Source: Deltaproteobacteria bacterium (GTDB lineage Bacteria; Bdellovibrionota_B; Oligoflexia; Oligoflexales; CAIYRB01). Taken from it: 64,000 nt of DNA. The DNA lies in NCBI GenBank assembly GCA_016874735.1, contig VGTI01000001.1, positions 124,001-188,000 on the forward strand. Reading direction: 5' to 3'. Each line of letters opens with the position of its first letter. Position 1 is the stretch's first letter. Shown one piece after another: positions 33,848 through 44,536 of this stretch. The notes beneath the pieces were generated by a model. It searched no databases, was not told where the DNA came from, and saw nothing but the letters and a program-made list of their open reading frames with translations. A program made the position numbers and the translations under genes.

Positions 33848-36829
33848 ATGTCAAAACTGCGGGTACATGAGCTTGCCAAAGAGTTGAATGTTGAGTCGAA
33901 GGTCTTAATGGCTAAGCTCAAGGCCATGGGCGCGAAAATCATAAGTCATCAGAGCACACTTACCGATCAGCAGGTTACCGAGCTGAGGGGGGCCTTGGGT
34001 GCCCCAGTCGCGTCAGCTGGAACGTCAGCTGGAGGTAGTGCGGCAGTTTCTAGCGATGCTAGTGGTAAGCCGCGTGTGGTGATACGTCGCCGTGCTGCAT
34101 CTAAAGAAGACGCCGAGTCTCTAGAATCGGCGCAGGTAGAGACCGAGGAGGCCCCAACGGTCGCAGTGGCTCCCGTCGTAGCGACCGCAGTTGTCGCTGA
34201 AGAAGCGCGCGAGCCACAACCTAAGCCGACTTTGGGCGAGCCGGCAAAGGTAGTCGTGGCATCCGCGGAGCCGGTCAAGAAAGTGGTAGAGCAAGTAGCC
34301 GCGTCGATACCATCGCCGGTTGCCCAAGTCGTTACCAGACCGCCGACGCCAGCTAAAGTTGAACCCGCAGCAGAGTTTGATAGCGCAGCACATCCGGTCC
34401 CATCAGCGCCGGCCCCGGTAAGTAGGCACGTTGAAGAACCTAAGACTGTTACGAAAGAATCAGTGCCGCAGGAAGTAGTGCCCGAGGTTGTCCCTGTCGC
34501 GCCGGCTCCTGTTGCTGCACCAACGGCTCCCCCACCGGTAGATACTGCGACTGATGTCGCCAAACGCAGGCGCGAAGTTGGTGGCGCCACGATTGTACGC
34601 CGGGCTACACCCGAAGAAGTCGAAAAGCTAGAAAGTGCGAATCGCAGCCGTCAAACTGGACGGAAGGAAGACCATCGCGGTACCCGTGTCACGGGTTTGG
34701 GTTTACTTTCCAATCGCATCAGTAGTGATGCAGCGGCGCCAGCTCCTGCGCAGCAGGCCGCAGGTGGTACACCTGGTGCTCCTCAAACAGCATCTGATGT
34801 CGACGAATGGGGTGCGCGACGCGGTAACGTAGTCAAAGATAAGAAGACCTTGGACGACGAGGAGCAGCTGCGTCGTAAGGCGGCTGCGAAGGCGCGCCGT
34901 AATCAAGGCGCGATAAACACGCGGCTATTGCTGCAGCAAGCCGAAATTCTGACTTCTGACGAAGAGGTCCAGCAGGCGGACTTTTCAGGGCGCACGGTCT
35001 ATACCCCGATGTCACCGCGTAGTAAGCGAGACATCAAGCGTCGTAAGGATCTTAAAAAGACGGCGATTACAACCCCGCGGGCATCCTATCGGGTGGTCAA
35101 CATGGGCGAGTCAATCACCGTTGGTGAATTAGCCAAGCAGCTAGCTATCAAGAGTTCTGATCTCATCAAAAAATTGATGACTCAGGGTGTGATGGCAACA
35201 ATCAATCAACCGGTAGATTTCGATACAGCCACGCTACTTGCAAGCGAGTATCAGTTCGAAGTTAAGAGCAATATTCAGACTGTCGATGACATTCTGAAGA
35301 AAGCTGAGGTCACTGATCTCGAGTCCCGCTCACCAATCGTCACGGTGATGGGTCACGTTGACCACGGAAAGACCTCAATTCTGGATGCTATTCGTTCTGC
35401 TGATGTGGCTGGTGGTGAAGCCGGTGGGATCACACAGCACATTGGTGCTTACTCCGTGGAACATAACGGGGAAAAGATTGCCTTCCTTGACACTCCTGGT
35501 CACGAGGCATTCTCGGCCATGAGAGCACGCGGTGCTAAAGTGACGGATATCGTCGTTCTGGTAGTTGCTGCAGACGACGGAGTGATGCCCCAGACCATTG
35601 AGGCGATTAATCACGCGAAAGCTGCAAATGTTCCTTTGATTGTTGCGGTCAACAAGATCGATAAGCCAAATATCAATTTGGACCGTGTGTACACCGAACT
35701 TACGGAGCACGGTGTTCAGGCCGAAGAGTGGGGCGGTGAGACTCAGTTCATTAAGACTTCTGCCTTGCAACGCAAGGGTATTGACGAGTTACTCGAGGCG
35801 ATCCTTCTGCAAGCTGAGGTTTTAGATCTGAAAGCGAGCGCGAATGGGCAAGCCGAGGGTGTGGTGATTGAAGCCCATCTCGACAAAGGCAGAGGGCCAG
35901 TCGCCACAGTCATGGTGCAAAGCGGCACCTTACGCCCTGGTGACTATATCGTTGCTGGCACGGAATACGGCCGCGTTCGTGCTATGCATGACCATCGCAA
36001 TCGCGATGTAGCAGCGGCAGGTCCATCAGAGCCCGTCGAGATTATTGGTTTGTCGGGTGTTCCGCGGGCTGGTGATCAGTTCAATATTGTAAACGATGAA
36101 AAAACTGCCAGAGAAGTTGCAGCTTTCCGCACAGAGCAAGCTCGCAATGCTCAGGCTACGAAATCGAGTGCAGCTAGCTTGGCAGATCTCCTCGCTAAAG
36201 TTAAGAATGAGGAGATCCCAGAGGTGCCAATCATCGTCAAGGCCGATACCCAAGGCTCGGTCGAAGCGATTGTTGACTCTATACTGAAGCTTAACACCGA
36301 CAGAGTGCGTAACAGGATCGTTCACAGTGCCGTAGGTGGTGTGAATGAGTCGGATGTTTCGCTGGCGCAAGCCTCGGGTGCCGTAGTGGTTGCCTTCAGC
36401 GTCAGGGCTGCCCGTGGACTTGATGAGACTGCGGAACAAGCAGGCGTACCTATCAGGTACTTCAGTATCATCTATGAGATTGTTGATGCTGTGAAAGCCT
36501 TGATGGTTGGGAAATTGCCTCCAATCGTCAGTGAGCATGTGCTGGGTCGAGCTGAAGTGCGCAAGCCTATTAGTGTCCCTAAAATCGGCATGATCGGTGG
36601 ATCGGCGGTTCTCGAAGGTAAGATCACGCGGACTTCATTCTGCCGCTTGATACGTAACGATATCGTAATTTACTCCGGTAAGCTCGGGTCGTTGCGTCGA
36701 TTTAAGGATGACGTCAAGGAAGTTGTTCAGGGTTACGAATGCGGTATTGGTATTGACGGCTACAACGACCTCAAAGAGGGCGACATCATCGAGGCCTATA
36801 TCCTCGAAGAAACGTCGGCCACATTATAG
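33848..36829 (+). CDS. infB: Translation initiation factor IF-2
   Basis: 993 residues. An N-terminal IF2N domain ([28 protein letters not shown]) is followed by a ~330-residue Ala/Pro/Val/Glu-rich disordered region, a second IF2N-like domain (~415-465; [26 protein letters not shown]) and the GTPase: G1 [10 protein letters not shown]3 [16 protein letters not shown]4 NKID. C-terminal domains II-IV follow, ending [11 protein letters not shown]. The long linker is usual for proteobacterial IF-2. Confidence 0.97.
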   Translation: MSKLRVHELAKELNVESKVLMAKLKAMGAKIISHQSTLTDQQVTELRGALGAPVASAGTSAGGSAAVSSDASGKPRVVIRRRAASKEDAESLESAQVETEEAPTVAVAPVVATAVVAEEAREPQPKPTLGEPAKVVVASAEPVKKVVEQVAASIPSPVAQVVTRPPTPAKVEPAAEFDSAAHPVPSAPAPVSRHVEEPKTVTKESVPQEVVPEVVPVAPAPVAAPTAPPPVDTATDVAKRRREVGGATIVRRATPEEVEKLESANRSRQTGRKEDHRGTRVTGLGLLSNRISSDAAAPAPAQQAAGGTPGAPQTASDVDEWGARRGNVVKDKKTLDDEEQLRRKAAAKARRNQGAINTRLLLQQAEILTSDEEVQQADFSGRTVYTPMSPRSKRDIKRRKDLKKTAITTPRASYRVVNMGESITVGELAKQLAIKSSDLIKKLMTQGVMATINQPVDFDTATLLASEYQFEVKSNIQTVDDILKKAEVTDLESRSPIVTVMGHVDHGKTSILDAIRSADVAGGEAGGITQHIGAYSVEHNGEKIAFLDTPGHEAFSAMRARGAKVTDIVVLVVAADDGVMPQTIEAINHAKAANVPLIVAVNKIDKPNINLDRVYTELTEHGVQAEEWGGETQFIKTSALQRKGIDELLEAILLQAEVLDLKASANGQAEGVVIEAHLDKGRGPVATVMVQSGTLRPGDYIVAGTEYGRVRAMHDHRNRDVAAAGPSEPVEIIGLSGVPRAGDQFNIVNDEKTAREVAAFRTEQARNAQATKSSAASLADLLAKVKNEEIPEVPIIVKADTQGSVEAIVDSILKLNTDRVRNRIVHSAVGGVNESDVSLAQASGAVVVAFSVRAARGLDETAEQAGVPIRYFSIIYEIVDAVKALMVGKLPPIVSEHVLGRAEVRKPISVPKIGMIGGSAVLEGKITRTSFCRLIRNDIVIYSGKLGSLRRFKDDVKEVVQGYECGIGIDGYNDLKEGDIIEAYILEETSATL

Positions 36830-36849
36830 TTAGTTAAGGGTCATTTATT

Positions 36850-37191
36850 ATGGGTCTACGTCAAGCCAGATTAGCCGATGAAATGAGAGATGTCTTAGCT
36901 GCCACCTTCACCGGTGGGCAGCTAAGTGATCCCCGTGTAGCCGGTGTCACTATCACTGCAGTTAAGCTATCGGCAGATTTGCAGTTAGCTACTGTCTACT
37001 TCCGGATCTACGGCGAGGGTCCAGAGCGCACTGCTCCCGACGCTGCAGCGGGATTGAAGAGTGCGACAGGGTTCTTGCGTCGGGTTTTGGCAGATGCTTT
37101 CGATATCCGTCGGGTGCCGAATTTGCGCTTCTTCTATGATGAGAGTATCGAGCGCGGCTCCAAAATCGAAAGTTTATTGGCCCAAATTTAG
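36850..37191 (+). CDS. rbfA: Ribosome-binding factor A
   Basis: 113-residue KH-like-fold protein that helps 16S rRNA 5'-end maturation and cold adaptation. Typical sequence: RLADEMRDVLAATF, DPRVAGVTITAVKLSADLQLATVYF and VPNLRFFYDESIERGSKIESLL at the C-terminus. 20 bases after infB. Confidence 0.95.
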   Translation: MGLRQARLADEMRDVLAATFTGGQLSDPRVAGVTITAVKLSADLQLATVYFRIYGEGPERTAPDAAAGLKSATGFLRRVLADAFDIRRVPNLRFFYDESIERGSKIESLLAQI

Positions 37192-37218
37192 GCCAACCTG
37201 CTGTCGGAACAGTCCTAA

Positions 37219-38178
37219 GTGCAAAACTCACAGCAAATAGATGGGCTCCTTGCCGTCAACAAGCCCGCAGGCATGGTGTCTAAAGATGTTTCCCGTTGGC
37301 TCATGCGCCGTATTGGCAAAGTCAAACTAGGTCATGTAGGGACGTTGGATCCGGCGGCGGCAGGGGTTTTGCCTGTACTTTTGGGGCGTGCCACACGGCT
37401 ACAGGACTTTTTGCTCGAGATGCCCAAGAGCTACGAGTTTGATGTGGCCTTCGGTATCGAGACAGATACCCTCGATCAGGACGGGCAAATAGTGGCTGAG
37501 TCAGAGTGGGATCATATTTCTGCCCCGGCGCTTGAGCGAGCCATCAAATCGTTCCTGGGTGAAATTGAACAAGTTCCACCCATATATTCTGCGGTGAAAT
37601 ACCAAGGTAAGCCCCTGTACGACTATGTCCGTGGCAAGGGTAAGAGTGGTGCTGCAGCCTCAGTCGTGCCTCTTGCTGAGCTTAAGCGCCGCGTCACGGT
37701 AACTAATTTTGAGATGCTGCGTTTCAAACCGGGATCTGGTACCTTCAGGATCACGTGTTCAAAGGGAACTTATGTCAGGTCACTAGTCAGGGATTTAGCG
37801 TATGCAGTCGATAGCTGCGCAACGCTAACGCGCCTCGTCCGCACACAGGCGGCGGGCATTGCGATTGAAGATAGTCTCTCGCCAGAATCGATTGACGCAG
37901 ACCTCACAAAGTTCTCTGATCTAGTTGTGCCGATCTCGAAGATTAAGTTGAATCTATCTGTATGGCGTTGTTCAACACCTACATTAGGCGGCAGACTGAA
38001 AAATGGGCAAAAGTTAGTTCTGGACCATAATCAGTTTGAAGAATCTCTCGATGTGAATAAGGACAGCGCTCGCGATGCGGTGCTTCTAGTGGATGAAGGT
38101 GGAATTGCTTTTGGCGTGGGATGTGTCCGACGTCATGAATCTGGATCAGTGGAACTTGTAATGAAGAGGGGACTTTGA
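37219..38178 (+). CDS. truB: tRNA pseudouridine(55) synthase TruB
   Basis: 319 residues, GTG start. Makes pseudouridine 55 in the T loop of tRNA. Catalytic motif [26 protein letters not shown] with the nucleophile Asp, [20 protein letters not shown], and [19 protein letters not shown] are characteristic. Its TGA overlaps the ATG of metK by one base. rpsO, which often follows truB, is absent. Confidence 0.96.
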   Translation: MQNSQQIDGLLAVNKPAGMVSKDVSRWLMRRIGKVKLGHVGTLDPAAAGVLPVLLGRATRLQDFLLEMPKSYEFDVAFGIETDTLDQDGQIVAESEWDHISAPALERAIKSFLGEIEQVPPIYSAVKYQGKPLYDYVRGKGKSGAAASVVPLAELKRRVTVTNFEMLRFKPGSGTFRITCSKGTYVRSLVRDLAYAVDSCATLTRLVRTQAAGIAIEDSLSPESIDADLTKFSDLVVPISKIKLNLSVWRCSTPTLGGRLKNGQKLVLDHNQFEESLDVNKDSARDAVLLVDEGGIAFGVGCVRRHESGSVELVMKRGL

Positions 38179-39326
38179 TGAGCCAGGGAAATTCTGACTA
38201 CCTGTTTACTTCTGAATCAGTGAGCGAGGGCCATCCTGATAAAGTTAGCGACCAGATTAGCGATGCTATTCTTGACGCTCTTTTGGCCCAGGACAAACAC
38301 TCCCGTGTTGCGGTGGAGACCTTGTGTAAAACCGGCCTGGTCGTCATCGCTGGCGAAGTCACGACTAAAGCTGTGGTCGATTATGCAAAAGTTGCCCGCG
38401 AAGTGATCGATTGGATTGGTTACAATGACGGGAAGCTAGGTTTTGATGCTAATAGCTGCGGCGTCCTCACGGCGATTGAGCAACAATCACCGGACATCTC
38501 GCAGGGCGTGACAGCTACTGCTGACAAAGAGCAGGGCGCTGGCGATCAAGGGATGATGTTTGGTTATGCTTGTGACGAGACCACCGAGTTTATGCCGGCG
38601 ACGATTAGCTATGCGCATAAATTGCTACGTAAGTTATCGGACTTGCGCCGTCAAAAGCACGTCGATTTTCTGCGGCCTGACGCTAAGAGTCAAGTCACCG
38701 TCGAGTACAAAGCAGGACAACTGACGCGCGTTGACACGGTAGTAATTTCTACCCAGCACACGCCTGAAGTAGCTCCGAAAGAGCTCGAGTCTTACGTCAT
38801 TGAAGAAGTGATCAAGCGCACCATTCCGGCTGAGCTTCTGAAGAATACCCGTTATCTGATCAACCCCACGGGCCGCTTTGTCATCGGTGGACCACAAGGT
38901 GATTGTGGATTGACCGGTCGTAAGATCATCGTTGACACCTACGGTGGTCACGGTGCTCACGGCGGTGGCGCGTTCTCGGGTAAGGATCCATCAAAGGTCG
39001 ATCGGTCTGCGGCTTACATGGGTCGTTACATTGCTAAGAACTTAGTGGCAGCTGGTTTGGCTAAGAAGGCCCTGGTGCAGCTTGCCTACGCTATTGGGGT
39101 CGCTGAGCCGGTCAGTGTCTTTGTCGAGACCTACGGGACATCTAAACTTACGCTAAAAGAGCTTGAGTCTAAAGTGCGCAGTGTTTTCCGGTTGAAGCCC
39201 CATGAGATCGTGAATCAATTTGATCTGCTGCGTCCTATTTACCGTCCAACTGCGTCGTACGGTCATTTCGGTCGCGACGAGTTCCCTTGGGAACGTCTGG
39301 ATAAGGTTGCAGCACTGAAGGCATAA
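38178..39326 (+). CDS. metK: S-adenosylmethionine synthetase
   Basis: Makes S-adenosylmethionine from methionine and ATP. 382 residues from ATG 38178 (GAGGGG upstream; a TTG directly in front is also in frame). All three MetK motifs are present: [35 protein letters not shown] and [26 protein letters not shown]. The gene is tightly joined to truB, an unusual but not unique place for metK, and ends at a strong terminator. Confidence 0.97.
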   Translation: MSQGNSDYLFTSESVSEGHPDKVSDQISDAILDALLAQDKHSRVAVETLCKTGLVVIAGEVTTKAVVDYAKVAREVIDWIGYNDGKLGFDANSCGVLTAIEQQSPDISQGVTATADKEQGAGDQGMMFGYACDETTEFMPATISYAHKLLRKLSDLRRQKHVDFLRPDAKSQVTVEYKAGQLTRVDTVVISTQHTPEVAPKELESYVIEEVIKRTIPAELLKNTRYLINPTGRFVIGGPQGDCGLTGRKIIVDTYGGHGAHGGGAFSGKDPSKVDRSAAYMGRYIAKNLVAAGLAKKALVQLAYAIGVAEPVSVFVETYGTSKLTLKELESKVRSVFRLKPHEIVNQFDLLRPIYRPTASYGHFGRDEFPWERLDKVAALKA

Positions 39327-39344
39327 TTACGCTTGAACGCAGCT

Positions 39345-39384
39345 AAGTCACTGTTTGTACCTAAGGTGCAAGCGGTGACTTTTT
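39345..39384 (+). terminator. Rho-independent terminator of the rimP-metK operon
   Basis: A long stem of about 17 pairs (with three G-T wobbles): AAGTCACTGTTTGTACC (39345-39361), loop TAA, GGTGCAAGCGGTGACTT (39365-39381), running into T(5) at 39380-39384. Confidence 0.9.
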
Positions 39385-39404
39385 GCTTTCAATGGGTATA
39401 GAGG

Positions 39405-39434
39405 CTGACAGCAAGTTATATTACGCTCTATAAT
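39405..39434 (+). promoter_or_regulatory. Promoter of the HAMP-ruvAB operon, probably leaderless
   Basis: CTGACA (39405-39410), 18-base spacer, TATAAT (39429-39434): near-consensus. Start of transcription would fall at about 39441-39442, i.e. on the ATG of the next gene, and no ribosome binding site is seen before that ATG. Confidence 0.6.
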
Positions 39435-39441
39435 TGGCGTT

Positions 39442-39963
39442 ATGGATAAAAAAGCCCGTAAGCAAATTTTTTTGGTTAATCGCGATTTTCAGCTTCGATA
39501 CGTGCGACTTGCTGTGATTGTTGGTATTGCCTCAACGTGCCTTACGCTGATTCTAGTCCTATATCCATTGGTGCAATTTCGTATCATTCGGTTCCCTGTT
39601 TTCTTGCCACTGCCGTTTTTAGCAGCAATTTTGACTGCGATTGGCGCAAATATTGCGATTATTACCTGGTTAGGTGTGCATGTGACTCACCGCATTGCGG
39701 GGCCTATATTTAGCTTGGTCCGTCACATGCGTCATGTTGAGCTAGGTGGCTCGTTTAAGGGTGTGAAATTTCGTGAGTCTGACGACCTGCAGTATTTGGC
39801 GCGTAATTACAACTCATTGATGCATGCCCTCGTGGCTGCGGAGGAGGCGCGTCTAGCCATGCTCGATCGTCTAGAAGTAAGTATCAAGCAATCGACTGGT
39901 GAGCATACCGCCTCGCTCCTTGTTATTGAGGAGCTGAGGCAAGAATTTAAGAGGCGCACATGA
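39442..39963 (+). CDS. Two-helix membrane protein with HAMP domain
   Basis: 173 residues: short basic N-terminus (MDKKARKQIFLVNRDFQLRY), two membrane helices (~22-45 and ~55-80), then a HAMP-like linker (THRIAGPIFSLVRHMRHVELGG to FRESDDLQYLARNYNSLMHAL) and a C-terminal helix. There is no kinase, cyclase or methyl-accepting domain after the HAMP, so the output is unknown. The stop overlaps ruvA by 4 bases (ATGA), tying it to recombination genes. Confidence 0.8.
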   Translation: MDKKARKQIFLVNRDFQLRYVRLAVIVGIASTCLTLILVLYPLVQFRIIRFPVFLPLPFLAAILTAIGANIAIITWLGVHVTHRIAGPIFSLVRHMRHVELGGSFKGVKFRESDDLQYLARNYNSLMHALVAAEEARLAMLDRLEVSIKQSTGEHTASLLVIEELRQEFKRRT

Positions 39964-40640
39964 TCGAGCGAGTATTTGGCCAATGTGTAATGAAGCAGGG
40001 TAGTACCGTTATCATTGACGTAAACGGAGTGGGTTATGGAGTTGAGGTAACGGACGCTACAGCCGCGCAGTTACATGAGGACACGGCGGCATTACTCTGG
40101 ATTTATACTCATGTGAGAGAGGACAGCCTGAGGCTTTTTGGTTTTCCAGAGTTATCGGAACGTCAGCTTTTTAGTCAGCTACTCAGTGTAAGTGGTGTTG
40201 GGCCAAAGGTTGCCATGGCTATACTCGCGACTATTTCGGCAAGTGATTTGGTCCGGGCGGTTGAGGAGGATGATGCCTCCATACTTGAAGAGGTGCCTGG
40301 TATTGGTCCACGCCAATCCAAGAAAATTATCCTAGAGCTCAAGCCCAAAGTTGCAAAAATTTCCGCGTTCTGTCTGACGCAGCAAACAGGCAAGACGCGG
40401 TCTCCGGCGACTGCCCCTCTTTTTGATGCACGCTCATCACGCCTAGCTGCTGACACAATTAGGGATTTACGTTCAGCGTTGGAAAATTTTGGGTACAAGG
40501 ACAAGGAGATTCAACCCATCGTGCGCAAACTGGAGCGAGATCCGCCAGCCACTGACCTAGCTACTCTGCTCAAATCTGCGTTGGCAGATTTAGCCTCAGC
40601 CAGCCCCAGTGCGATCGGTCGGGGAGAGGAACTATTTTAA
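39960..40640 (+). CDS. ruvA: Holliday junction DNA helicase subunit RuvA
   Basis: RuvA binds four-way junctions and loads RuvB. 226 residues: OB-fold domain (~1-65), tandem helix-hairpin-helix domain (~70-140; LLSVSGVGPKVAMAILATIS and LEEVPGIGPRQSKKIILELK), and a C-terminal RuvB-binding helix bundle (~175-222). The ATG overlaps the preceding stop and ruvB starts directly after its stop. Confidence 0.95.
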   Translation: MIERVFGQCVMKQGSTVIIDVNGVGYGVEVTDATAAQLHEDTAALLWIYTHVREDSLRLFGFPELSERQLFSQLLSVSGVGPKVAMAILATISASDLVRAVEEDDASILEEVPGIGPRQSKKIILELKPKVAKISAFCLTQQTGKTRSPATAPLFDARSSRLAADTIRDLRSALENFGYKDKEIQPIVRKLERDPPATDLATLLKSALADLASASPSAIGRGEELF

Positions 40641-41729
40641 ATGACGGATATAAAAAATCAGCGCCCAGATGAGTCCAGTGTTGGGACGAGTGGTCGCACT
40701 AGCATTAAAGTTGAACGTATCGTGGGCGGGGAAGTGGGTATTGATGACGATGTCTTAGAGGCGAGTCGGCCTGAGCTTCGTCCCCTGTCCTTCGATGATT
40801 ACCTTGGTCAAAATCAGGTAAAGGATAATCTCAAGATCTATGTCAAATCGGCCATGCAACGCGCGGCCAGTTTAGATCACGTCATCTTGCATGGTCCACC
40901 GGGGCTGGGCAAAACCACGCTGGCTAGGATTATCGCGAATGAGCTAAACGCCCCTTTTTTTGAGACACGCGGTCCTGCAATTGAGCGTCCCGGGGATTTA
41001 GCCGGAATATTGACCGGTCTCACACCAGGCAGTGTTCTTTTTGTCGATGAGATCCATCGACTTTCCATTAAAGTCGAGGAAGTTCTCTACTCAGCGATGG
41101 AGGACTTTCAATTGGATATCATTGTGGGGCAAGGTCCGGCGGCCAGAGCCATGCGGATTCCGCTGCCCGAGTTCACGCTAGTTGGTGCGACGACGCGACT
41201 CGCTCTCTTGTCTAAGCCTTTATTAGATCGCTTTGGTATCCAGGAGCGTCTTGAGTTTTATGATATTGAGGCTTTATGTGCCATTCTGCGCCGCAGCGCG
41301 GCAATACTAGGTATCGAGGTATCTCGCGAAGGAGCGCGTGAGATTGCTAGCCGTGCGCGGGGAACCCCTAGGATTGCCAATCGCCTTTTGAAGCGTGTGT
41401 GGGACTTTGCCTTTGGATTTGATAAACGCCATGTCGATGCTGAGTTGGCCGATAAGGTTTTGCAGCGTCAAGGCATCGATTCATTCGGTCTCGAGCGTAT
41501 CGATCGGCAGATACTCTCAACTGTAGCGGAGCAATACCAAGGAGGACCTGTGGGCATTGAGGCCTTGGCGGCTACCTTGAATGAGGACCGAGCAACGCTC
41601 GAAGAAGTTTATGAACCGTATCTCGTTTACAGTGGTTTTCTGGCACGTGGACCACGAGGACGCATGTTAACCTCCAAGGGTAAGGTTCACCTAGACGCGC
41701 TTGCTGCTAATAAATTGGAGCCTCGATGA
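40641..41729 (+). CDS. ruvB: Holliday junction DNA helicase subunit RuvB
   Basis: AAA+ motor of branch migration, 362 residues. RPLSFDDYLGQNQVKDNL opening, Walker A HGPPGLGKTTLAR, Walker B SVLFVDEIHRL, sensor 1 LVGATTRLALL, arginine finger region DRFGIQERLEFY, and the winged-helix domain ending PRGRMLTSKGKVHL. ruvC is not in the window. The stop overlaps the next gene by 4 bases. Confidence 0.97.
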   Translation: MTDIKNQRPDESSVGTSGRTSIKVERIVGGEVGIDDDVLEASRPELRPLSFDDYLGQNQVKDNLKIYVKSAMQRAASLDHVILHGPPGLGKTTLARIIANELNAPFFETRGPAIERPGDLAGILTGLTPGSVLFVDEIHRLSIKVEEVLYSAMEDFQLDIIVGQGPAARAMRIPLPEFTLVGATTRLALLSKPLLDRFGIQERLEFYDIEALCAILRRSAAILGIEVSREGAREIASRARGTPRIANRLLKRVWDFAFGFDKRHVDAELADKVLQRQGIDSFGLERIDRQILSTVAEQYQGGPVGIEALAATLNEDRATLEEVYEPYLVYSGFLARGPRGRMLTSKGKVHLDALAANKLEPR

Positions 41730-43480
41730 CGTTTACAGCTGGTGCATCTGAGAGCAAGTCCAGGAAGTCATCCAAGCGATTTATTAAATCCTCGGTTGTC
41801 CTTCATGATCGCACGCAGCTCGAGACAGTTTTTGACTATCTGCTTTTGATGTCGCGTAAATATAAGAGGAAGTTGCCTAACACAGAAATCACAAAACGTA
41901 CTGTTCGTGTCGATTCGTCCTCATTTGCATTACCGCTCCCCCATTGGCGTCCGACCAAGATACCAGCGTCTGTAGGGTATCAAGTTGATACCTATCTATT
42001 TTACCCACGTCAGTTTGGTATCAACGAGCATACGTACCCCAAAGAGCGATTCTACGCTGACGTGCGACCTATGCTTCGATTTCGCGAACCCAAAATGGGT
42101 TTTAAAACCATGGTTGGTGGCAAAAATCTTGAAGCATCGCCATTAGTGTTCCTGCGTGAGTATTTAGAAGCTAGTGAAACTGAGCGTGAACCGGAGCCAA
42201 TTCAAAATGCGATCGATGAGGTGCGGCTATTTGCGTGTGCCTATATTGGGACATATTTTCGCAGTATTGATAGGAACCGTAAACGAGTAAAGAAACTCGT
42301 GGCATTGGGTGCCGAGGCTAAACAAGAAGAAATTGTCAGTGTTTGTCTGAAATTAAGACGTATGGTTGAGCGGGCCGATCAGACATTGCGGGAGTTTTGG
42401 GGATTGCGTGATGTTGCCAAGACTCTGTCAGTAGGCAGCGTGCGACCCTTGCTTGATGAGATGCAAATAGTCGAGGAGTATTGTTACTACCGCCTACGAG
42501 ACGGGGCCTCCTATCTTTTGCAATTCTGTCAGAGGTTAAACACAAAGTTTTCCGATGTCGCCATAGACGAGCTGAGGGAAGCCATCATGGCAGTGCTGTC
42601 GGTCCATGATGGCAGAGCCCGAACCTCCGGGTTCATGATGCCGAGTCCAACTAGCACTAATGCTCAGAAAGAAAAATTCATTCATCGACGCGGTGAGCTG
42701 AAAAGGCATATTTGGGAAGTGCTGTTCTTAGAGATCAGAACAGTGCCGCTTTTTGCAGTACAAAGACAGTTGGGGGCTATGATTGCTGCAGGTCTTGCGG
42801 CAACTTGGGCTCTTGTTGCTCAATTTGTGATTATTCTGCGGATTGCCCAAGAGAAGGACTTGGCTGATGGGCTTGGACTTTCAGGCTTAGTGTTTCTCTC
42901 TGCAGGTATTCTGGCGTACATCATCAAGGATCGCATTAAGGAAGTAGGGCGCAGTTATTTTGGCGGTGGTGTCATCAGAAGGGTGCCGGATCACAGCGAG
43001 CGCATTTATTATAAAAACAGATTTGGCAAGCCAACCCCGGTCGGCGATGTCAAAGAATTTGCTCGTTTCATCAAGCCCGAGGACTTGCCACCCAGGATTG
43101 TTGAGTTGAGGGACAACACGCCTGAGTCAGAAGTCTATGGCGCCGGTGGTATCACGCGTATTTTGCATTATTCAAAGTCGATCAAGCTCAGCGGCAAGCT
43201 GATGATTCTGAATCGCTATCCGCTCCGCGCGGTTCATGACATTTCCCGATTGAATATTGACGCCTGCCTATCGAAACTCGGAGAGCCGCGCCGTATGGTC
43301 GATCTGGTCACAGAGGACGGTGAAGTCGAAGCAGTGCGATTTCCGAAGGTGTACTATCTAGATATGATTTTAAGCTACTGGCGCTTAACGGATAAAGGCG
43401 AGAGGTCGCACCAAGGTCTGGAATATTATCGCTTAGTCCTAGACAAGAACGGCCTCATTAGGATTGAGAGGATGAATTAG
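41726..43480 (+). CDS. Large protein of unknown function with two membrane helices
   Basis: 584 residues, coupled to ruvB by an ATGA overlap. Not recognised. Residues 1-~345 are a basic, mostly helical region with many Arg/Lys (KKSSKRFIKSS, RNRKRVKKLVALG). Two membrane helices follow (~350-375 LGAMIAAGLAATWALVAQFVIIL; ~385-402 GLSGLVFLSAGILAYIIK). The C-terminal ~180 residues are soluble and contain FGGGVIRRVPDHSERIYYKNRFG. An inner membrane protein with large cytosolic parts is likely; function unknown. Confidence 0.75.
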   Translation: MTFTAGASESKSRKSSKRFIKSSVVLHDRTQLETVFDYLLLMSRKYKRKLPNTEITKRTVRVDSSSFALPLPHWRPTKIPASVGYQVDTYLFYPRQFGINEHTYPKERFYADVRPMLRFREPKMGFKTMVGGKNLEASPLVFLREYLEASETEREPEPIQNAIDEVRLFACAYIGTYFRSIDRNRKRVKKLVALGAEAKQEEIVSVCLKLRRMVERADQTLREFWGLRDVAKTLSVGSVRPLLDEMQIVEEYCYYRLRDGASYLLQFCQRLNTKFSDVAIDELREAIMAVLSVHDGRARTSGFMMPSPTSTNAQKEKFIHRRGELKRHIWEVLFLEIRTVPLFAVQRQLGAMIAAGLAATWALVAQFVIILRIAQEKDLADGLGLSGLVFLSAGILAYIIKDRIKEVGRSYFGGGVIRRVPDHSERIYYKNRFGKPTPVGDVKEFARFIKPEDLPPRIVELRDNTPESEVYGAGGITRILHYSKSIKLSGKLMILNRYPLRAVHDISRLNIDACLSKLGEPRRMVDLVTEDGEVEAVRFPKVYYLDMILSYWRLTDKGERSHQGLEYYRLVLDKNGLIRIERMN

Positions 43481-43507
43481 GTTTGAACGCTTTAGTCATC
43501 TATCGCC

Positions 43508-43535
43508 TTGTCAAAATTGCTACAGTAGATAGTAT
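43508..43535 (+). promoter_or_regulatory. Putative sigma70-type promoter
   Basis: TTGTCA (43508-43513), 16-base spacer, TAGTAT (43530-43535), 36 bases upstream of the small membrane protein start at 43572. Confidence 0.45.
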
Positions 43536-43571
43536 TTAGGATGGTACTGAGCTCGGCCTTAGGAGGCTTAC

Positions 43572-43859
43572 TTGTCGCAAGTTATTGTCACTAATGATGA
43601 ATTGAAATCTAAGCGTGAAAAATCACGCGACCAAGAGCGCCGCATCGAGCGTGAGAGCGGCTTCGCCAAATGGCGACGCAACGATATCACTGGCCGTGAT
43701 CCGCGGCTGACGGTCATTGGCTTGGCCCTACTTCCCGTCGTAGGGCTTTGGACCTTACTTGGGGTAGTCATGGTGGCCATGCTTGAGCTTTCGACCGCGC
43801 TATTTCGCGTCTTGGGACGCTTTGCCGGGGGGACCAAGTCCCTAATCACCGGCAAATAG
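43572..43859 (+). CDS. Small membrane protein of unknown function (95 aa)
   Basis: TTG start at 43572 with GGAGG 5 bases before it. The first half is charged (KSKREKSRDQERRIERESGFAKWRRND), followed by a hydrophobic helix (LTVIGLALLPVVGLWTLLGVVMVAML) and an amphipathic stretch. No family recognised. Convergent with the YtfJ-like gene, 6 bases between stops. Confidence 0.7.
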   Translation: MSQVIVTNDELKSKREKSRDQERRIERESGFAKWRRNDITGRDPRLTVIGLALLPVVGLWTLLGVVMVAMLELSTALFRVLGRFAGGTKSLITGK

Positions 43860-43865
43860 CTGGGA

Positions 43866-44408
43866 TCAAGTTGAGAGATTACGTTTGATCAAGTCGATGG
43901 TCTCTTTGATCTGGTCAGGGCTAAAATCCCCACTACGATAGAGCAGCACTTTGCCGCCGCGGTCAAAGAGCACGACCTCGAAGCTGTCATCTTTTAACTT
44001 CCATTTATTGACTAGAGTCTTCTGGAAATCCTTGACGTAAGTGGTTCTTGGATAGCGTTCCTGATTTTTCTTGAGCGCAGATTCTAGGATTATATTAGGT
44101 ACCCAGGTACTTGCCATGTTGATGATGGCAATACTACCGAGCTTTTCGTCTGGAAAATTTTCCGCCTTGAGAGCCTCTTTTAGGGCCTCATTGTCGTCGC
44201 GACGGCTGGGTGCAACGTAAAAAAGAAGCCAGAGGCGATCTTTTATCGACTCGGTGGACCAGGGGGAGCCATCGACCCGGGCGCCTACTTCATTGCTGAA
44301 GAGCACCGTCTCCGGTTTTTCGCCGACTTTTATGGTGTCGCATAAAGCCGATTGCGAGACCACGAAGACGGCGGTAAGGATAGCCAGCTTGGTAACGACA
44401 GCTCTCAT
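43866..44408 (-). CDS. YtfJ-like periplasmic protein
   Basis: 180 residues with a signal peptide ending SQSALC or nearby. The C-terminal half shows the YtfJ family pattern: TTYVKDFQKTLVNKWKLKDDSFEVVLFDRGGKVLLYRSGDFS then a closing helix. The fold is thioredoxin-like but the CxxC pair is absent (APSRRDDN at that place), as in YtfJ. Role unknown in the family; some predict a redox- or calcium-linked periplasmic function. Confidence 0.75.
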   Translation of the reverse strand: MRAVVTKLAILTAVFVVSQSALCDTIKVGEKPETVLFSNEVGARVDGSPWSTESIKDRLWLLFYVAPSRRDDNEALKEALKAENFPDEKLGSIAIINMASTWVPNIILESALKKNQERYPRTTYVKDFQKTLVNKWKLKDDSFEVVLFDRGGKVLLYRSGDFSPDQIKETIDLIKRNLST

Positions 44409-44536
44409 GATAAACCCTCATTGTTTCGCAAAGTTATTGAAATTTTCTGGCAAAAGCGCATTGTAGTCAATCGTCCGGTGAATGCATTTGGGGCTCACGG
44501 TTTGAGGCCCACGCTTTTTGCAGGGGATGGTCCTAA

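Noticed and set aside
33967-34590. 207-codon minus-strand frame rich in Thr/Gly/Ala
   Set aside because: Antisense of the Ala/Pro-rich linker of IF-2; repetitive composition explains it.
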